64,000 bases of DNA, from the NCBI GenBank assembly GCA_026645935.1, contig JAPKMP010000001.1, forward strand, positions 62,001 through 126,000, in the 5' to 3' direction. The notes under the pieces were generated by a model. The model did no database searches and was not told the DNA's origin. It worked only from the letters and a program-made list of their open reading frames with translations. Below are positions 1-8,603 of this stretch, in pieces (the first letter of the stretch is position 1; each line of letters opens with the position of its first letter). Made by a program: the position numbers and the translations under genes. The DNA comes from Candidatus Villigracilaceae bacterium (GTDB taxonomy: Bacteria; Chloroflexota; Anaerolineae; Anaerolineales; Villigracilaceae).

Positions 1-2072
1 CCACATGCCGCGAATGCGCAGCTGGATGCGGTCTCGTCGTTCGCACGTATCAAGGGCGGGCCCTCAAGGTTGAAGGCAATGCCAGCCATCCCCTCAACCT
101 CGGAAAGACCTGCGCGCGGGGGCAAGCCACCCTGCAGGGTTTGTACAACCCAAATCGCATACAGGGTCCCATCAAACATGTGCGCGGAGATCGCCTGTAC
201 GACTCGTTTTCGAATCCCTTTCTGGACGATATCAATAATGCGCCTGCCAACATGACCTGGGATGAAGCCATCCAGGTAGTGGCGGATGCGCTGAAAAATT
301 ACAAACCGAATGAGATCGCCTTCTTGATGGGAATGGCTCCCGATCATCTCTTCGATCTTGTAACCGATCTTGCAAAAGCCACCGGCATGAATGCGCCCCT
401 CCGTTTTGGAGCGTTGAGCATGTTCGAAGCCCGCGCCACCTTGAGCAAGGCGGTCGAAAATCTTTTTGGTCAACCAGGCCTGCCCTTCTTCGATGTCGGC
501 GCCGCGCAAACGGTCTTCTCCTTCGGCGCGAATTTCCTGGAGACGTGGCTTTCACCTGTTTCTTACACGCGCGGTTTTGCCGGTTTGCGTGAGGCGGAAA
601 CCAAGATGCGCGGAAAATTCGTTCAATTCGAAACGCGGATGTCTTCTACCGGAGCCAAAGCGGACCATTGGGTCCCGCTTCGCCCCGGGACCGAAGGCTT
701 GGTTGCGCTTGCAATCGGTAAACTCGTCTCGGAGATGCGCGGCGGCGCTATTCCGCGCGCATTTTCCGGCGTGAACCCGGCTGAAGCCGCTGAAACAGCC
801 GGCGTCGAGTTGGTAGCGCTTGAAAACCTCGCAGGGATGTTTGCCACATCCAATGTGCTTGCCATCCCCGGCGGCGCGGCTCTCGGCCAATCGAATGGTT
901 TGGAGATCGCCGAAGCGATCCTCGCCTTGAACGCTCTCTCTGATAATTTCGGCCAGCCCGGCGGCGTGTATCTTTCGCCGCTTGCCCCCGATCAGACCGA
1001 GTACAGCCGACCGGCATCGGCTGAAGAAATGAGAACCTTTGTGGAGAAAATGGCTGGCGGCGCGATCAAGGTTTTGTTCGTTCATGGGGTCAATCCCGTC
1101 TTCGAGTTGCCCAAATCTCTTGGCTTCGAAGTCGCGCTTACTAGTGTGGAACAGGTCATTTCCTTTGCGACATTCCCCGATGACACTGCCACCGGCGCAG
1201 ACTACGTCTTTCCCGATCATCACTCCTTCGAATCCTGGGGCTACCAGCGAATCGCCACCGGCACATCGCAACCGGTGCTTTCCGGCGCGCAGCCCGTTGT
1301 GACCCCGTTCTTCGATACGCGCTCCACAGCCGATGTGTTGATCGCCGCGGCAGGCCTGGCTGGAGGGAAGTTTGCCTCCGCGTTGCCGTTTGCTGATGAG
1401 GTTGAATTTCTCCAGGCAAAGGTTGGTGCATTGCTTAGTCAGGCGGGCGGTTCCTTCGACGCGCCGGATGCGGCCACATTCATGGCTTATTTCCAGCAGT
1501 ATGGCGGCTGGTTCAGGAACGCCGATGCGCGCATTACGCCGGATGGTTCAGGTGTTCTCAACAGCAACCTCAGCGGTTCTGTGGCAGAATTTTCGGGCGA
1601 GGGCGAATTCTTCCTTGTCCCATTCGTTTCGCCAACCCTTGCCGAGGCGGGCGCGAACAAACCCTGGCTCCAGGAACTGCCGGACCCGACCACAACCGTG
1701 ATGTGGAATACATGGATCGAGATCAATCCCGAGACCGCGCATGAACTGGGTATCGAGAACGACGATGTGGTCAAGGTTGTCAGCGAACTGGGAGAAGTGC
1801 AGGCGTACGCTTATTTATATCCGGCGATCCGTCCCGATGCGGTTGCAATACCTTTCGGGCAGGGTCACAAAGCTTATGGGCGTTACGCCGAGAGCCGCGG
1901 AGCGAATCCTGCCGATTTGTTGGCCGCGCACTTCAACAAAGCCGGTGACCTGGCGTTCGGCGGTATGAAAGTCAAATTGGAAAAAGTCTCCAGCGCAGAG
2001 AGAGGCGTCGGTCTTTCCCGAATGGAAAGCCGCATGGGTGTGTACGGCGAATCGATGGGAGAGGAGCATTAA
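1..2072 (+). CDS. Molybdopterin-oxidoreductase-family subunit of an Act-like complex (5' truncated)
   Basis: The reading frame is open from base 3, so the gene starts outside the window. The first visible residues contain CRECAAGC and, about 27 residues later, another Cys (KTCARGQ), the C-x2-C-x3-C-x(n)-C pattern that binds the N-terminal [4Fe-4S] cluster of the DMSO-reductase family. The rest (about 690 visible residues) shows the usual molybdopterin-enzyme layout with a C-terminal dinucleotide-binding part (WIEINPETAHELGI). It is followed after 2 nt by an FeS subunit, then ActC, ActD and ActE. In typical alternative complex III these first two parts are one protein (ActB); here they are separate genes. 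Whether molybdenum is bound cannot be decided by eye, so it could be a catalytic subunit of an Act-related molybdoenzyme or a cofactor-free ActB1 scaffold. Confidence 0.85.
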   Translation, partial: TCRECAAGCGLVVRTYQGRALKVEGNASHPLNLGKTCARGQATLQGLYNPNRIQGPIKHVRGDRLYDSFSNPFLDDINNAPANMTWDEAIQVVADALKNYKPNEIAFLMGMAPDHLFDLVTDLAKATGMNAPLRFGALSMFEARATLSKAVENLFGQPGLPFFDVGAAQTVFSFGANFLETWLSPVSYTRGFAGLREAETKMRGKFVQFETRMSSTGAKADHWVPLRPGTEGLVALAIGKLVSEMRGGAIPRAFSGVNPAEAAETAGVELVALENLAGMFATSNVLAIPGGAALGQSNGLEIAEAILALNALSDNFGQPGGVYLSPLAPDQTEYSRPASAEEMRTFVEKMAGGAIKVLFVHGVNPVFELPKSLGFEVALTSVEQVISFATFPDDTATGADYVFPDHHSFESWGYQRIATGTSQPVLSGAQPVVTPFFDTRSTADVLIAAAGLAGGKFASALPFADEVEFLQAKVGALLSQAGGSFDAPDAATFMAYFQQYGGWFRNADARITPDGSGVLNSNLSGSVAEFSGEGEFFLVPFVSPTLAEAGANKPWLQELPDPTTTVMWNTWIEINPETAHELGIENDDVVKVVSELGEVQAYAYLYPAIRPDAVAIPFGQGHKAYGRYAESRGANPADLLAAHFNKAGDLAFGGMKVKLEKVSSAERGVGLSRMESRMGVYGESMGEEH

Positions 2073-2074
2073 TC

Positions 2075-2800
2075 ATGATCAGACCCGAAGAGATCAAAAT
2101 GAGCGAGGAAGAAACCGGCAAGTGGGGCATGGTCATCAATCAGGACCTATGCACGGGATGCCAGGCTTGTGTGGCTGCCTGCGCCATGGAAAACAATATC
2201 TCCTTTGTCGGCGAGGTCGATTCAGGTTATGGGCGATCCATGCACTGGATCCGAATCGAGCGATTTTGGGAGGGCGAATATCCTGAAGTGAAAATGACCC
2301 CGCAACAGCCCATGCTTTGCCAGCAATGCGGTCATGCCAACTGCGAGCCGGTTTGCCCGGCATACGCCACGGTGCATTCGCAGGCTGAAAAGTTGAATTT
2401 GCAGGTTTACAATCGCTGCGTCGGTACGCGCTACTGCGCGAACAACTGCCCGTATCAGGTGCGCGCGTTCAACTGGCGCGATTACAAACGCCCCGAACCG
2501 CTTCCGAATCAATTAAACCCTGATGTCACTGTCCGCCGCATGGGTGTGATGGAGAAATGCACGTTCTGCATCCAGCGCATTCACAAGGCTCAGGACGTGG
2601 CAAAATCGGAAGGCCGCGAAGTTTATGATGGCGAATTCACCACCGCCTGTGCGCAAGCCTGCCCGGCGAACGCCATTGTTTTCGGACGCGTCGATCACCC
2701 CGAGTCGCTGGTCTCACAACTGGCGCGCAAGGGCCATGGCATCAAACATCTTGAAGAGCTGGGCACGTATCCCCAGATTACCTACTTCAAGGAAGGGTAA
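2075..2800 (+). CDS. Four-cluster ferredoxin-type FeS subunit (ActB2-like)
   Basis: A 241-residue electron-transfer subunit with four cysteine groups: CTGCQACVAAC near residue 27, CQQCGHANCEPVCP near 83, CVGTRYCANNCP near 112, and CTFC plus CAQACP further on. In the third group the second Cys is replaced by Thr (C-V-G-T-R-Y-C). This is the arrangement known from ActB and fits a [3Fe-4S] cluster there with [4Fe-4S] at the other three sites. It should pass electrons between the molybdopterin-type subunit and the quinol-binding membrane subunit. It lies 2 nt after the previous stop and 2 nt before actC, clearly one operon. The N-terminus has no Tat signal; export would rely on the partner. Confidence 0.9.
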   Translation: MIRPEEIKMSEEETGKWGMVINQDLCTGCQACVAACAMENNISFVGEVDSGYGRSMHWIRIERFWEGEYPEVKMTPQQPMLCQQCGHANCEPVCPAYATVHSQAEKLNLQVYNRCVGTRYCANNCPYQVRAFNWRDYKRPEPLPNQLNPDVTVRRMGVMEKCTFCIQRIHKAQDVAKSEGREVYDGEFTTACAQACPANAIVFGRVDHPESLVSQLARKGHGIKHLEELGTYPQITYFKEG

Positions 2801-2802
2801 CC

Positions 2803-4236
2803 ATGTCAGATCTTAAACAACACAAGGATGCTGCGAAATCGCACGAAGAACACCTCCGCGAAAAGCACCTGATGCTCGACCCGCTCCCGCGCGGGAAGAT
2901 GAATGAAATGGTCATGGAGGCAATGATGGCGCCTCCCACCTGGAAGTGGTGGCTGGTTTTCACCCTGCTGGCCGGATTCGTTGTCTGGGGCTTGTTCTAT
3001 AAATGGGGCGTTCTGATCACCAAAGGTCAGGGCGAGGCGGGCGTGATGCGCCCGGATTACTGGGGCATCTTTCTTGTCAATACCGTGTTCTGGATCGGCA
3101 TCAGCCATGCAGGGACGTTCATCTCCGCGATTCTGCGCGTCTTCCGCTCCGAATTCCGCCGGCCCTTTACCCGCGCGGCGGAATTGATGACGACTTTCGG
3201 CCTGGTGCAGGCGGGGTTCAGCATCTTCATGCACATGGGGCGTGTCTGGCTTGCCTATTGGCTCATGCCTTATCCCAACCAGCGCATGTTGTGGCCCAAT
3301 CTGCATTCCCCGCTGACATGGGACCTGCTGGCGATCACGACCTATGTTTTGGGCAGTACGATGTACCTCTTCCTACCCCTCATCCCCGATATGGCAATGG
3401 CGCGCGACCGTTCCACAGGCTGGCGCAAGACATTTTATAAAATCCTTGCCCTGGGTTTCCGCGGAACCGAAGGCGAGTGGACCCATCTGCGCAACGCGAT
3501 GAATATCTTTGCATTCGCCATCATCCCGGTGATGTTCTCGGTCCATACCATCGTGTCCTGGGACTTTGCGGCGGCCACCCGTCCCGGTTGGAACTCGACC
3601 ATATTTGGTCCGTACTTCGTGATCGGAGCGCTCCATTCCGGAATGGGCGCGGCAATCGCAGTGCTTGCTGTCATTCGCGGCACCATGAAGAATATGAAGT
3701 ACTTCATCCGCCCGGAACATTTCGACGCCGTCGGCAAACTCATGCTCATCATCTCGATGGGCTGGACGTATTTCTTCTTCAACGATTACATGGTGCAGTG
3801 GTACGGCGGCGACAAGTGGACGCGGCAGCTGCTTCACTTCCACGAAGCCGGTCCGTTGGGATGGTTGTGGTTCGTCATGCTCATCTCCAACATCGCTATT
3901 CCCTGGGCAATCTTGTGGAATCAGAAATGGCGCTCCACCCCATGGCTTGTCGCCACGGTCGGCATCATCATCAACGTAGGCATGTGGATCGAGCGCTACG
4001 TGATCATTCCCATATCGGTCACCATCAACCGCATGCCCTTTACCTGGCGCATGTACACGCCCGGAATTGAAATCCCGATGGGACTGGGCACGGTTGCGCT
4101 CTTCATCCTTCTGTATATGATCGCATCCAAGTTGATCCCGCTCATTCCTGTATGGGAAGTCCAGGAGGGACAGATGGCGCATGCGTTCAAGAAATTCGGC
4201 CGTGAGACGGTTGTCACCGTCAGCGAGTTGGAGTAG
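2803..4236 (+). CDS. actC: NrfD/PsrC-family quinol-binding membrane subunit (ActC)
   Basis: A 477-residue polytopic membrane protein, about ten predicted helices from residue 48 on, belonging to the NrfD/PsrC family. It carries the family-typical stretch with ISHAGTFISAIL and the H-T-I-V-S-W-D segment of the ActC branch. These haem-free proteins bind quinol at the periplasmic side and pass electrons to the FeS subunit. The 477-residue length and the following DUF3341 gene point to ActC rather than to PsrC/NrfD of a respiratory reductase. No second NrfD-like gene (ActF) occurs downstream, unlike in several studied Act operons. The start ATG at 2803 directly follows the FeS gene. Confidence 0.9.
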   Translation: MSDLKQHKDAAKSHEEHLREKHLMLDPLPRGKMNEMVMEAMMAPPTWKWWLVFTLLAGFVVWGLFYKWGVLITKGQGEAGVMRPDYWGIFLVNTVFWIGISHAGTFISAILRVFRSEFRRPFTRAAELMTTFGLVQAGFSIFMHMGRVWLAYWLMPYPNQRMLWPNLHSPLTWDLLAITTYVLGSTMYLFLPLIPDMAMARDRSTGWRKTFYKILALGFRGTEGEWTHLRNAMNIFAFAIIPVMFSVHTIVSWDFAAATRPGWNSTIFGPYFVIGALHSGMGAAIAVLAVIRGTMKNMKYFIRPEHFDAVGKLMLIISMGWTYFFFNDYMVQWYGGDKWTRQLLHFHEAGPLGWLWFVMLISNIAIPWAILWNQKWRSTPWLVATVGIIINVGMWIERYVIIPISVTINRMPFTWRMYTPGIEIPMGLGTVALFILLYMIASKLIPLIPVWEVQEGQMAHAFKKFGRETVVTVSELE

Positions 4237-4245
4237 GAGGACGAG

Positions 4246-4794
4246 ATGACTGACACAAAAATAGACACCAAGATCGTCGACGTGCTTGCGGTCTTCCCGG
4301 ACCTCGAACCTGCGGCGAATGCCATCGAGCAATTGCGCACGTTGGGCGTTCACGACGATTGCATGAATGTCATCTCCGGCATCCCGGTTACTGAGGCGAT
4401 GTTGGGGCGGCCCCATCAATGGACAAACGTTCCCCGGATCGCAATGGGCGGCGCCATCCTTGGCTTCCTTGGCGCGGTGTTCCTGGCCTATATTGCGCCG
4501 TTCCTCTATCCATATCCCATCCAGGTGAGTACCCAATCCTTCATCCCTGGCCCGCCCACAGCTGTCGTCCTGTTCGAATTGACCATGCTGGGCATGTTAC
4601 TTTCAACCTTCCTCGGTGTGTTCCTCGATAGCCTGTTCCCCAACTACCGCCCGATGAAGTACGTCCCCGAGATCAGCGACGGCAAGATCGCCATCCTGGT
4701 CGAATGCCCGCATGCGGACGAAAAGAAAATCATGGACGCGCTGATGAAAACCGGTGCAGAGTCCGTGAGGCCTGCGGAGGCGCAACACCTATGA
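4246..4794 (+). CDS. actD: DUF3341 subunit ActD
   Basis: A 182-residue protein with an N-terminal soluble alpha/beta domain (DVLAVFPDLEPAANAIEQLR), two membrane helices between about residues 64 and 127, and a short C-terminal soluble part. This is the DUF3341 layout diagnostic for the ActD subunit of alternative complex III, a peripheral/membrane-anchoring subunit without redox centres. It starts 9 nt after actC with GGAGGACGAG in front of the ATG and its stop overlaps the actE start (ATGA), so translation of the two is coupled. Confidence 0.9.
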   Translation: MTDTKIDTKIVDVLAVFPDLEPAANAIEQLRTLGVHDDCMNVISGIPVTEAMLGRPHQWTNVPRIAMGGAILGFLGAVFLAYIAPFLYPYPIQVSTQSFIPGPPTAVVLFELTMLGMLLSTFLGVFLDSLFPNYRPMKYVPEISDGKIAILVECPHADEKKIMDALMKTGAESVRPAEAQHL

Positions 4795-5342
4795 GACTAT
4801 TAAGACAACTCCTCATTGTATTTGCCGTTCTGGCGGCGCTGCTCGGCCTTTTGATGGTCTTCGCCTATGACGTCATCAAATATGATTGGATCGTGTTCAT
4901 GGAGATCCAATCCGCGTTCGACGATCAGGAAGCGCCGCTTCCGGTCCCCGCAAGTTCCATTCCCGTTGAAGGAGCCGCTTATTTGCCCGGGATGGGTGAA
5001 CCGCTCAACCCGGTCCCTGCCGATGAAATATCCATTGCCCGAGGCGCGGAGCTATATCAGATCCACTGTCAGATGTGTCATGGAGAAACCGGGCAGGGCA
5101 ATGGGACGGTTGCGGCTTTCCTCGTCAAAAAGAAACCGGCCGATCTCTCAAGCGAAGTTGTGCAAGCCAAGTCCGACGGCAGCATGTTCCTGACCCTCAC
5201 CAACGGCATTTGGAATCCGACGAACACGCTCTTCCCGGAGGTGCAGTTCTCCGGACAAATGCCGCCGCTGAATGAGAACCTTTCCGTACGCGAACGTTGG
5301 GATGTGGTGAATTTCATCCGCACGCTCAAAGCCAGCCAGTAA
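4791..5342 (+). CDS. actE: Mono-haem cytochrome c subunit ActE
   Basis: The ATG at 4791 overlaps the actD stop by four bases, so I start here rather than at codons further upstream, giving 183 residues. An N-terminal membrane helix (about residues 8-25) anchors a periplasmic class I cytochrome c domain with one haem motif CQMCH and a likely axial Met in SGQMPPL. In Act complexes ActE is the monohaem cytochrome that hands electrons to an oxidase or a soluble carrier. The motif and gene order make the assignment firm; the electron acceptor is unknown. Confidence 0.88.
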   Translation: MRLLRQLLIVFAVLAALLGLLMVFAYDVIKYDWIVFMEIQSAFDDQEAPLPVPASSIPVEGAAYLPGMGEPLNPVPADEISIARGAELYQIHCQMCHGETGQGNGTVAAFLVKKKPADLSSEVVQAKSDGSMFLTLTNGIWNPTNTLFPEVQFSGQMPPLNENLSVRERWDVVNFIRTLKASQ

Positions 5343-5358
5343 AAGGGAGATGCCTGTA

Positions 5359-6009
5359 ATGAACGACGATGTTCGAAGATATATCTATGGCGCGTTGACG
5401 GTGTTCCTGGTGGGGGTGCTCGCCTGGGTGGGTTTTATTTATGTGAATGCCTGTGGATTTACGCTCACCTGTCATCGCGGCGATTTGACAGCGGCGCGTA
5501 CCCCCGTCCCGACATTGATTCCTGCCACGCTTCCGGCAATGCAGGCGGTTTCAGGTTCCGCCTCAACCCCGGACGAATGCTATGTTGCTGCGGCGGACCT
5601 GGTTGGAGCGTGGGTCGAAGCGGGAGCATCCAATACCGAAGCTTTCCAGTTCGAGGATGTCAATGGCCAGACTTGCGAATCGACATTCGAAGAGGTCGAA
5701 CCCCTCTTCGTCAATTCCAATTTGTGGTATTCCGGTTCGCTTGCCTGTAGTTCCTGTCATTCGGTGGATTTGGCGGTTTCCCCCGCCCAATTGGACTTGA
5801 GCACTTACGAAGGCATTCTTGCCGGTTCACGCCGCGCCGACGATGCACCCAAAGGCACCGACATCCTTGGCGGCGGGAATTGGAAATCATCCCTGTTGTA
5901 TCAATTCATTGCCGAGACGAAAGCGGATGTCCCCGGTCACGATGAGGCGCTTCATTCCGGACTGATGATTTATGCTGGTACGCCTCTTTCCGAGGATGCG
6001 AATCCATAG
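5359..6009 (+). CDS. Membrane-anchored protein with one CXXCH haem-binding motif
   Basis: Last gene of the Act-like operon, about 216 residues. The ATG at 5359 has GGGAG nine nt upstream and is preferred to the one at 5350, which overlaps that site. After an N-terminal helix (about residues 8-29) comes a periplasmic region with CSSCH around residue 134 and a spacer resembling the c-type cytochrome domains found beside haem-copper enzymes. A second group, C-G-F-T-L-T-C-H, lies just after the helix but is not a canonical haem motif. A role as an extra electron carrier or acceptor of the Act-like complex is inferred from position only. Confidence 0.7.
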   Translation: MNDDVRRYIYGALTVFLVGVLAWVGFIYVNACGFTLTCHRGDLTAARTPVPTLIPATLPAMQAVSGSASTPDECYVAAADLVGAWVEAGASNTEAFQFEDVNGQTCESTFEEVEPLFVNSNLWYSGSLACSSCHSVDLAVSPAQLDLSTYEGILAGSRRADDAPKGTDILGGGNWKSSLLYQFIAETKADVPGHDEALHSGLMIYAGTPLSEDANP

Positions 6010-6046
6010 CAAAGCGCAGCGGAAGTTCAATATTGGCACGGAATGA

Positions 6047-6074
6047 AAAGACCTGGTCGCATGATCAGGTCTTT
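6047..6074. terminator. Hairpin terminator ending the act-like operon
   Basis: Nine-base arms AAAGACCTG / CAGGTCTTT with a 10-nt loop, 38 bp after the last act-operon stop. The A- and T-ends are part of the stem, so it can work in either direction. Confidence 0.75.
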
Positions 6075-6234
6075 ATCTCGCCTGTTTCCCAAACCAGAGG
6101 ATTGGATAACCCATCAATGCGCCTGTGATGGTTTGCATGGATATCCAGCTTGGTATCGAAGTTGCCGGAGTGAAACTTGTACCTGGTATTTTGCGATCAG
6201 ATATGCAATGGGGTTGAACATGGTTTGATAAAGA

Positions 6235-6258
6235 AAAGCCCCTCATGCAAGGGGCTTT
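6235..6258 (-). terminator. Terminator downstream of the tRNA-Ser region
   Basis: Arms AAAGCCCCT / AGGGGCTTT around a six-base loop. On the minus strand the stem is followed by TTTTCTTT. It lies beyond the last copy of the 91-bp tRNA-tail repeat and would end transcription coming from tRNA-Ser. Confidence 0.75.
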
Positions 6259-6260
6259 GG

Positions 6261-6442
6261 TGGCGGAGAGGGCGGTATTCGAATATCATCTCCTCAATGG
6301 AGGCGCGCGAACCTCCAATAAAAAAACACCCCTTGTGGAGTGTTTTGCTTGTGGCGGAGAGGGCGGGATTCGAATATCATCTCCTCAACGGAGGCGCGCG
6401 AACCTCCAATAAAAAAACACCCCTTGCGGAGTGTTTTGCTTG
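6261..6442 (-). repeat. Two 91-bp tandem units, each carrying a copy of the tRNA-Ser 3' end plus a terminator
   Basis: Units begin at 6261 and 6352, and the tRNA gene's own 3' end begins at 6443, so the period is exactly 91 bp. Read on the minus strand each unit has a hairpin with a T-run (ACACTCC.. / ..GGGGTGT then T7), a GGAGG/CCTCC hairpin, and then about 22-23 nt matching the T-arm, 3' acceptor strand and CCA of tRNA-Ser (unit 2 exact, unit 1 with one change). The units lack the D-arm and anticodon arm, so they are not functional tRNAs. They differ from each other at only a few positions. Confidence 0.9.
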
Positions 6443-6532
6443 TGGCGGAGAGGGCGGGATTCGAACCCGCGAACCTTTGTGGGTTACACGCTTTCCAAGC
6501 GTGCGCGCTAAGCCAGACTACGCGACCTCTCC
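6443..6532 (-). tRNA. tRNA-Ser (anticodon GGA)
   Basis: A 90-nt gene including an encoded CCA. Acceptor strands GGAGAGG / CCTCTCC pair fully, discriminator G, anticodon stem ACGCT / AGCGT-like with loop TTGGAAA giving anticodon GGA, and a long variable arm as expected for serine. It is the complete member of the tandem array that continues downstream of its 3' end. Confidence 0.95.
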
Positions 6533-6580
6533 AAATCGAAAGCGACCGGGATTATACCATGTGTTTTCGAATGGCAACCC

Positions 6581-8488
6581 TTATGGCGGCCCCGCGGGAA
6601 TGACCTCTTCTGCGTTGAAGAAAACGTATGGGGTTCCAGGAGGTTCGACCCAGTCTCCGCATAAATGGATCAGCGAACCGGATTTTGGCAATTGGCTGGT
6701 CGGCAGGATGACGATCGCCGCATCGTTTGTCGCGAAGTCGAGCGCGTAATATAGGGTGTTCTCCGGGTCGATGGACCCCATCGCTGAAATCAGGTAAGAA
6801 TCGGGCAGGCTGTGAATATTTCGTCGAAAGACGCTGATGTGAAAATCCGGCATCCAATCGATAAATGTGCGGTTCTCGCGATGAAGATTGATCACCGTGC
6901 CTTCATCGAATCGCGTAAAGAAATCCTCCAATCCATCGGGGCAGGCGGCCTGCGGCGCGGGGGGAAGTTTCCCGTTCGTTTTTATCAGGATTGGCGCGAC
7001 GATCATCACGAGGATTAGGGCAAGAGAAAATATTGCAACTGGAGATTGATTTTGCGATGGTTCAAGTTGGGGCTTGAAAAATTGGGCAGGAATTTTATCA
7101 ATTAGATAAGCCAACCCCATTCCCGGCAGCAGGACGAAGAACGGAATCGTGGCGGCGTATAGGCGGACACGGTAAGCGTCTGTGGGCGGCACGAAAGGAA
7201 CCGATGCCAGCACGCCCAAAGCGGTCAACAGGGCAAGGCTGGTGTATGGGTTCTTGCGGTCCATGAACCATTTATAGATACCCAATCCGTTCAAGAGATA
7301 CATTCCCCAGCGCGCTGCAAGGTTTACCCAGTAATTATCTCCTGCCACAAAGGCATAAGCGTTGTACCAGGTGTTCGAAAAGAACATGCGCCAGTAAAAG
7401 AGAGCGCCTTTGACAATGAGTTCCGGCTGGGTACGGATAAGTTCAAAAGCCAGTTTGTAAATGGCTGGTGTGACTTCCTTGTCGTTGAGCAGCGCCAATT
7501 GGGGATTCGCTTCGAAGACGTACGTCCAGGAATTGCCGCCGGAAGCCAGCCCGTAGAACGCCCAGGCAAAATTTTCGAAGGCGACACCGCCCGAGTTGGA
7601 TACAAAGTCGATCATGCGGCTGTTTGCATAAAAGACGAGCAGAATGACTGCAGCGCCCAGCCCAAAGAGTTTAAATGAAAATTTTCCCTGACCACGAAAC
7701 GCCAATCCGCCCCATAAAAGCAGGGCTGGCAGGACGAACATCGCGCCGGGACGGATATTCAATGCAAGAGCGATCATTGCGATCCCGAATAAAACAGCGC
7801 GTTCCTTGTTCGCCGAAATTCCGCGCCACAACAAGGCAGTTCCAAGAAGACCGACGGGCAGACTCAGCGATTCGGACATGGTCGTGCCGCTGTGATGGCG
7901 ATAATACAGGAACATGAGCATGAGAAAGAAGACCGCGACCTCCGCGCCGTGAGTCCGCTGAATTTCTCGGCTGGCAAAGTAACAAGCGAAACCTGCCATC
8001 GCGGTGAAGATTCCCACAGCAGACATCAAGTTCCTTTCGGTGAGCCATAGGAAGAATGAAAGCAGCCCGGCGAAGAACGGACGCATCGCCGTGAAATTGG
8101 AGACGTCGATCCCGTACTGGAGGCGTGTTGCGTCGGTATAGTACCCAGCGGCATCGGTGAGCGGAATAAGACCGTTCAATACAACGGATTGCGTATCTCC
8201 GGATGCCCATAAACCCGCCAGCCCCAAAGCGAATAGGGACATGGTGGCAGCCGATGAGAGCAATTCGCCGATCCGGCCTGGGACGCGGAATGCCGCATAG
8301 ACGACCAGCGCTGCGAGCGGAATGACGATCCCAAAGCCGGTCCTCAACGCCATGCTGATGGGTCGCAGAAGATTCGGAGAACGGTTATTCAGGATCAGAA
8401 TGAAGATCAGAAGGGAGATTCCAAGGCAGACCGACTGCCATGCCAGCGGATGAATTCTTTTTTCGATTTGTCGATTCATTGCCGACAA
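6581..8488 (-). CDS. Polytopic membrane protein resembling GT-C glycosyltransferases
   Basis: About 635 residues with many predicted transmembrane helices in the first 480 residues and a final extracytoplasmic domain. The arrangement, with a long first loop after helix 3-4 (GLIPLTDAAGYYTDATRLQY) containing acidic residues, is like that of lipid-linked-sugar-dependent GT-C enzymes, but I see no decisive family motif. An alternative start is the Met three codons in. No obvious operon partner; the MFS gene upstream is separated by 115 bp and a palindrome. Function unknown beyond probable membrane glycosyl transfer. Confidence 0.65.
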   Translation of the reverse strand: MSAMNRQIEKRIHPLAWQSVCLGISLLIFILILNNRSPNLLRPISMALRTGFGIVIPLAALVVYAAFRVPGRIGELLSSAATMSLFALGLAGLWASGDTQSVVLNGLIPLTDAAGYYTDATRLQYGIDVSNFTAMRPFFAGLLSFFLWLTERNLMSAVGIFTAMAGFACYFASREIQRTHGAEVAVFFLMLMFLYYRHHSGTTMSESLSLPVGLLGTALLWRGISANKERAVLFGIAMIALALNIRPGAMFVLPALLLWGGLAFRGQGKFSFKLFGLGAAVILLVFYANSRMIDFVSNSGGVAFENFAWAFYGLASGGNSWTYVFEANPQLALLNDKEVTPAIYKLAFELIRTQPELIVKGALFYWRMFFSNTWYNAYAFVAGDNYWVNLAARWGMYLLNGLGIYKWFMDRKNPYTSLALLTALGVLASVPFVPPTDAYRVRLYAATIPFFVLLPGMGLAYLIDKIPAQFFKPQLEPSQNQSPVAIFSLALILVMIVAPILIKTNGKLPPAPQAACPDGLEDFFTRFDEGTVINLHRENRTFIDWMPDFHISVFRRNIHSLPDSYLISAMGSIDPENTLYYALDFATNDAAIVILPTSQLPKSGSLIHLCGDWVEPPGTPYVFFNAEEVIPAGPP

Positions 8489-8534
8489 TTATAAAATGGT
8501 TTCACTGCAACGGGCGGAATTGTCCATTAACGCA

Positions 8535-8560
8535 ACAGGTCACGCGCGAACGTGACCTGT
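8535..8560. repeat. Palindrome ACAGGTCACG-N6-CGTGACCTGT
   Basis: Perfect ten-base arms with a six-base loop between the MFS gene and the GT-C-like gene. Placed like a terminator or intergenic palindromic repeat; related GTCAC-type hairpins occur at 21164, 31939 and 54645. Confidence 0.6.
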
Positions 8561-8603
8561 GCTTGGAAAACGGCACTTCTTGGAGGAGATAGTGTTCCGT
8601 TTT

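Noticed and set aside
2806-4536. Long antisense reading frames opposite actC
   Set aside because: They are rich in His, Asp and Arg, lack family features, and mirror the codon bias of the real gene.
6261-6442. CRISPR-like array in the tandem repeat
   Set aside because: Units are directly adjacent without unique spacers and match a tRNA end; no cas genes nearby.
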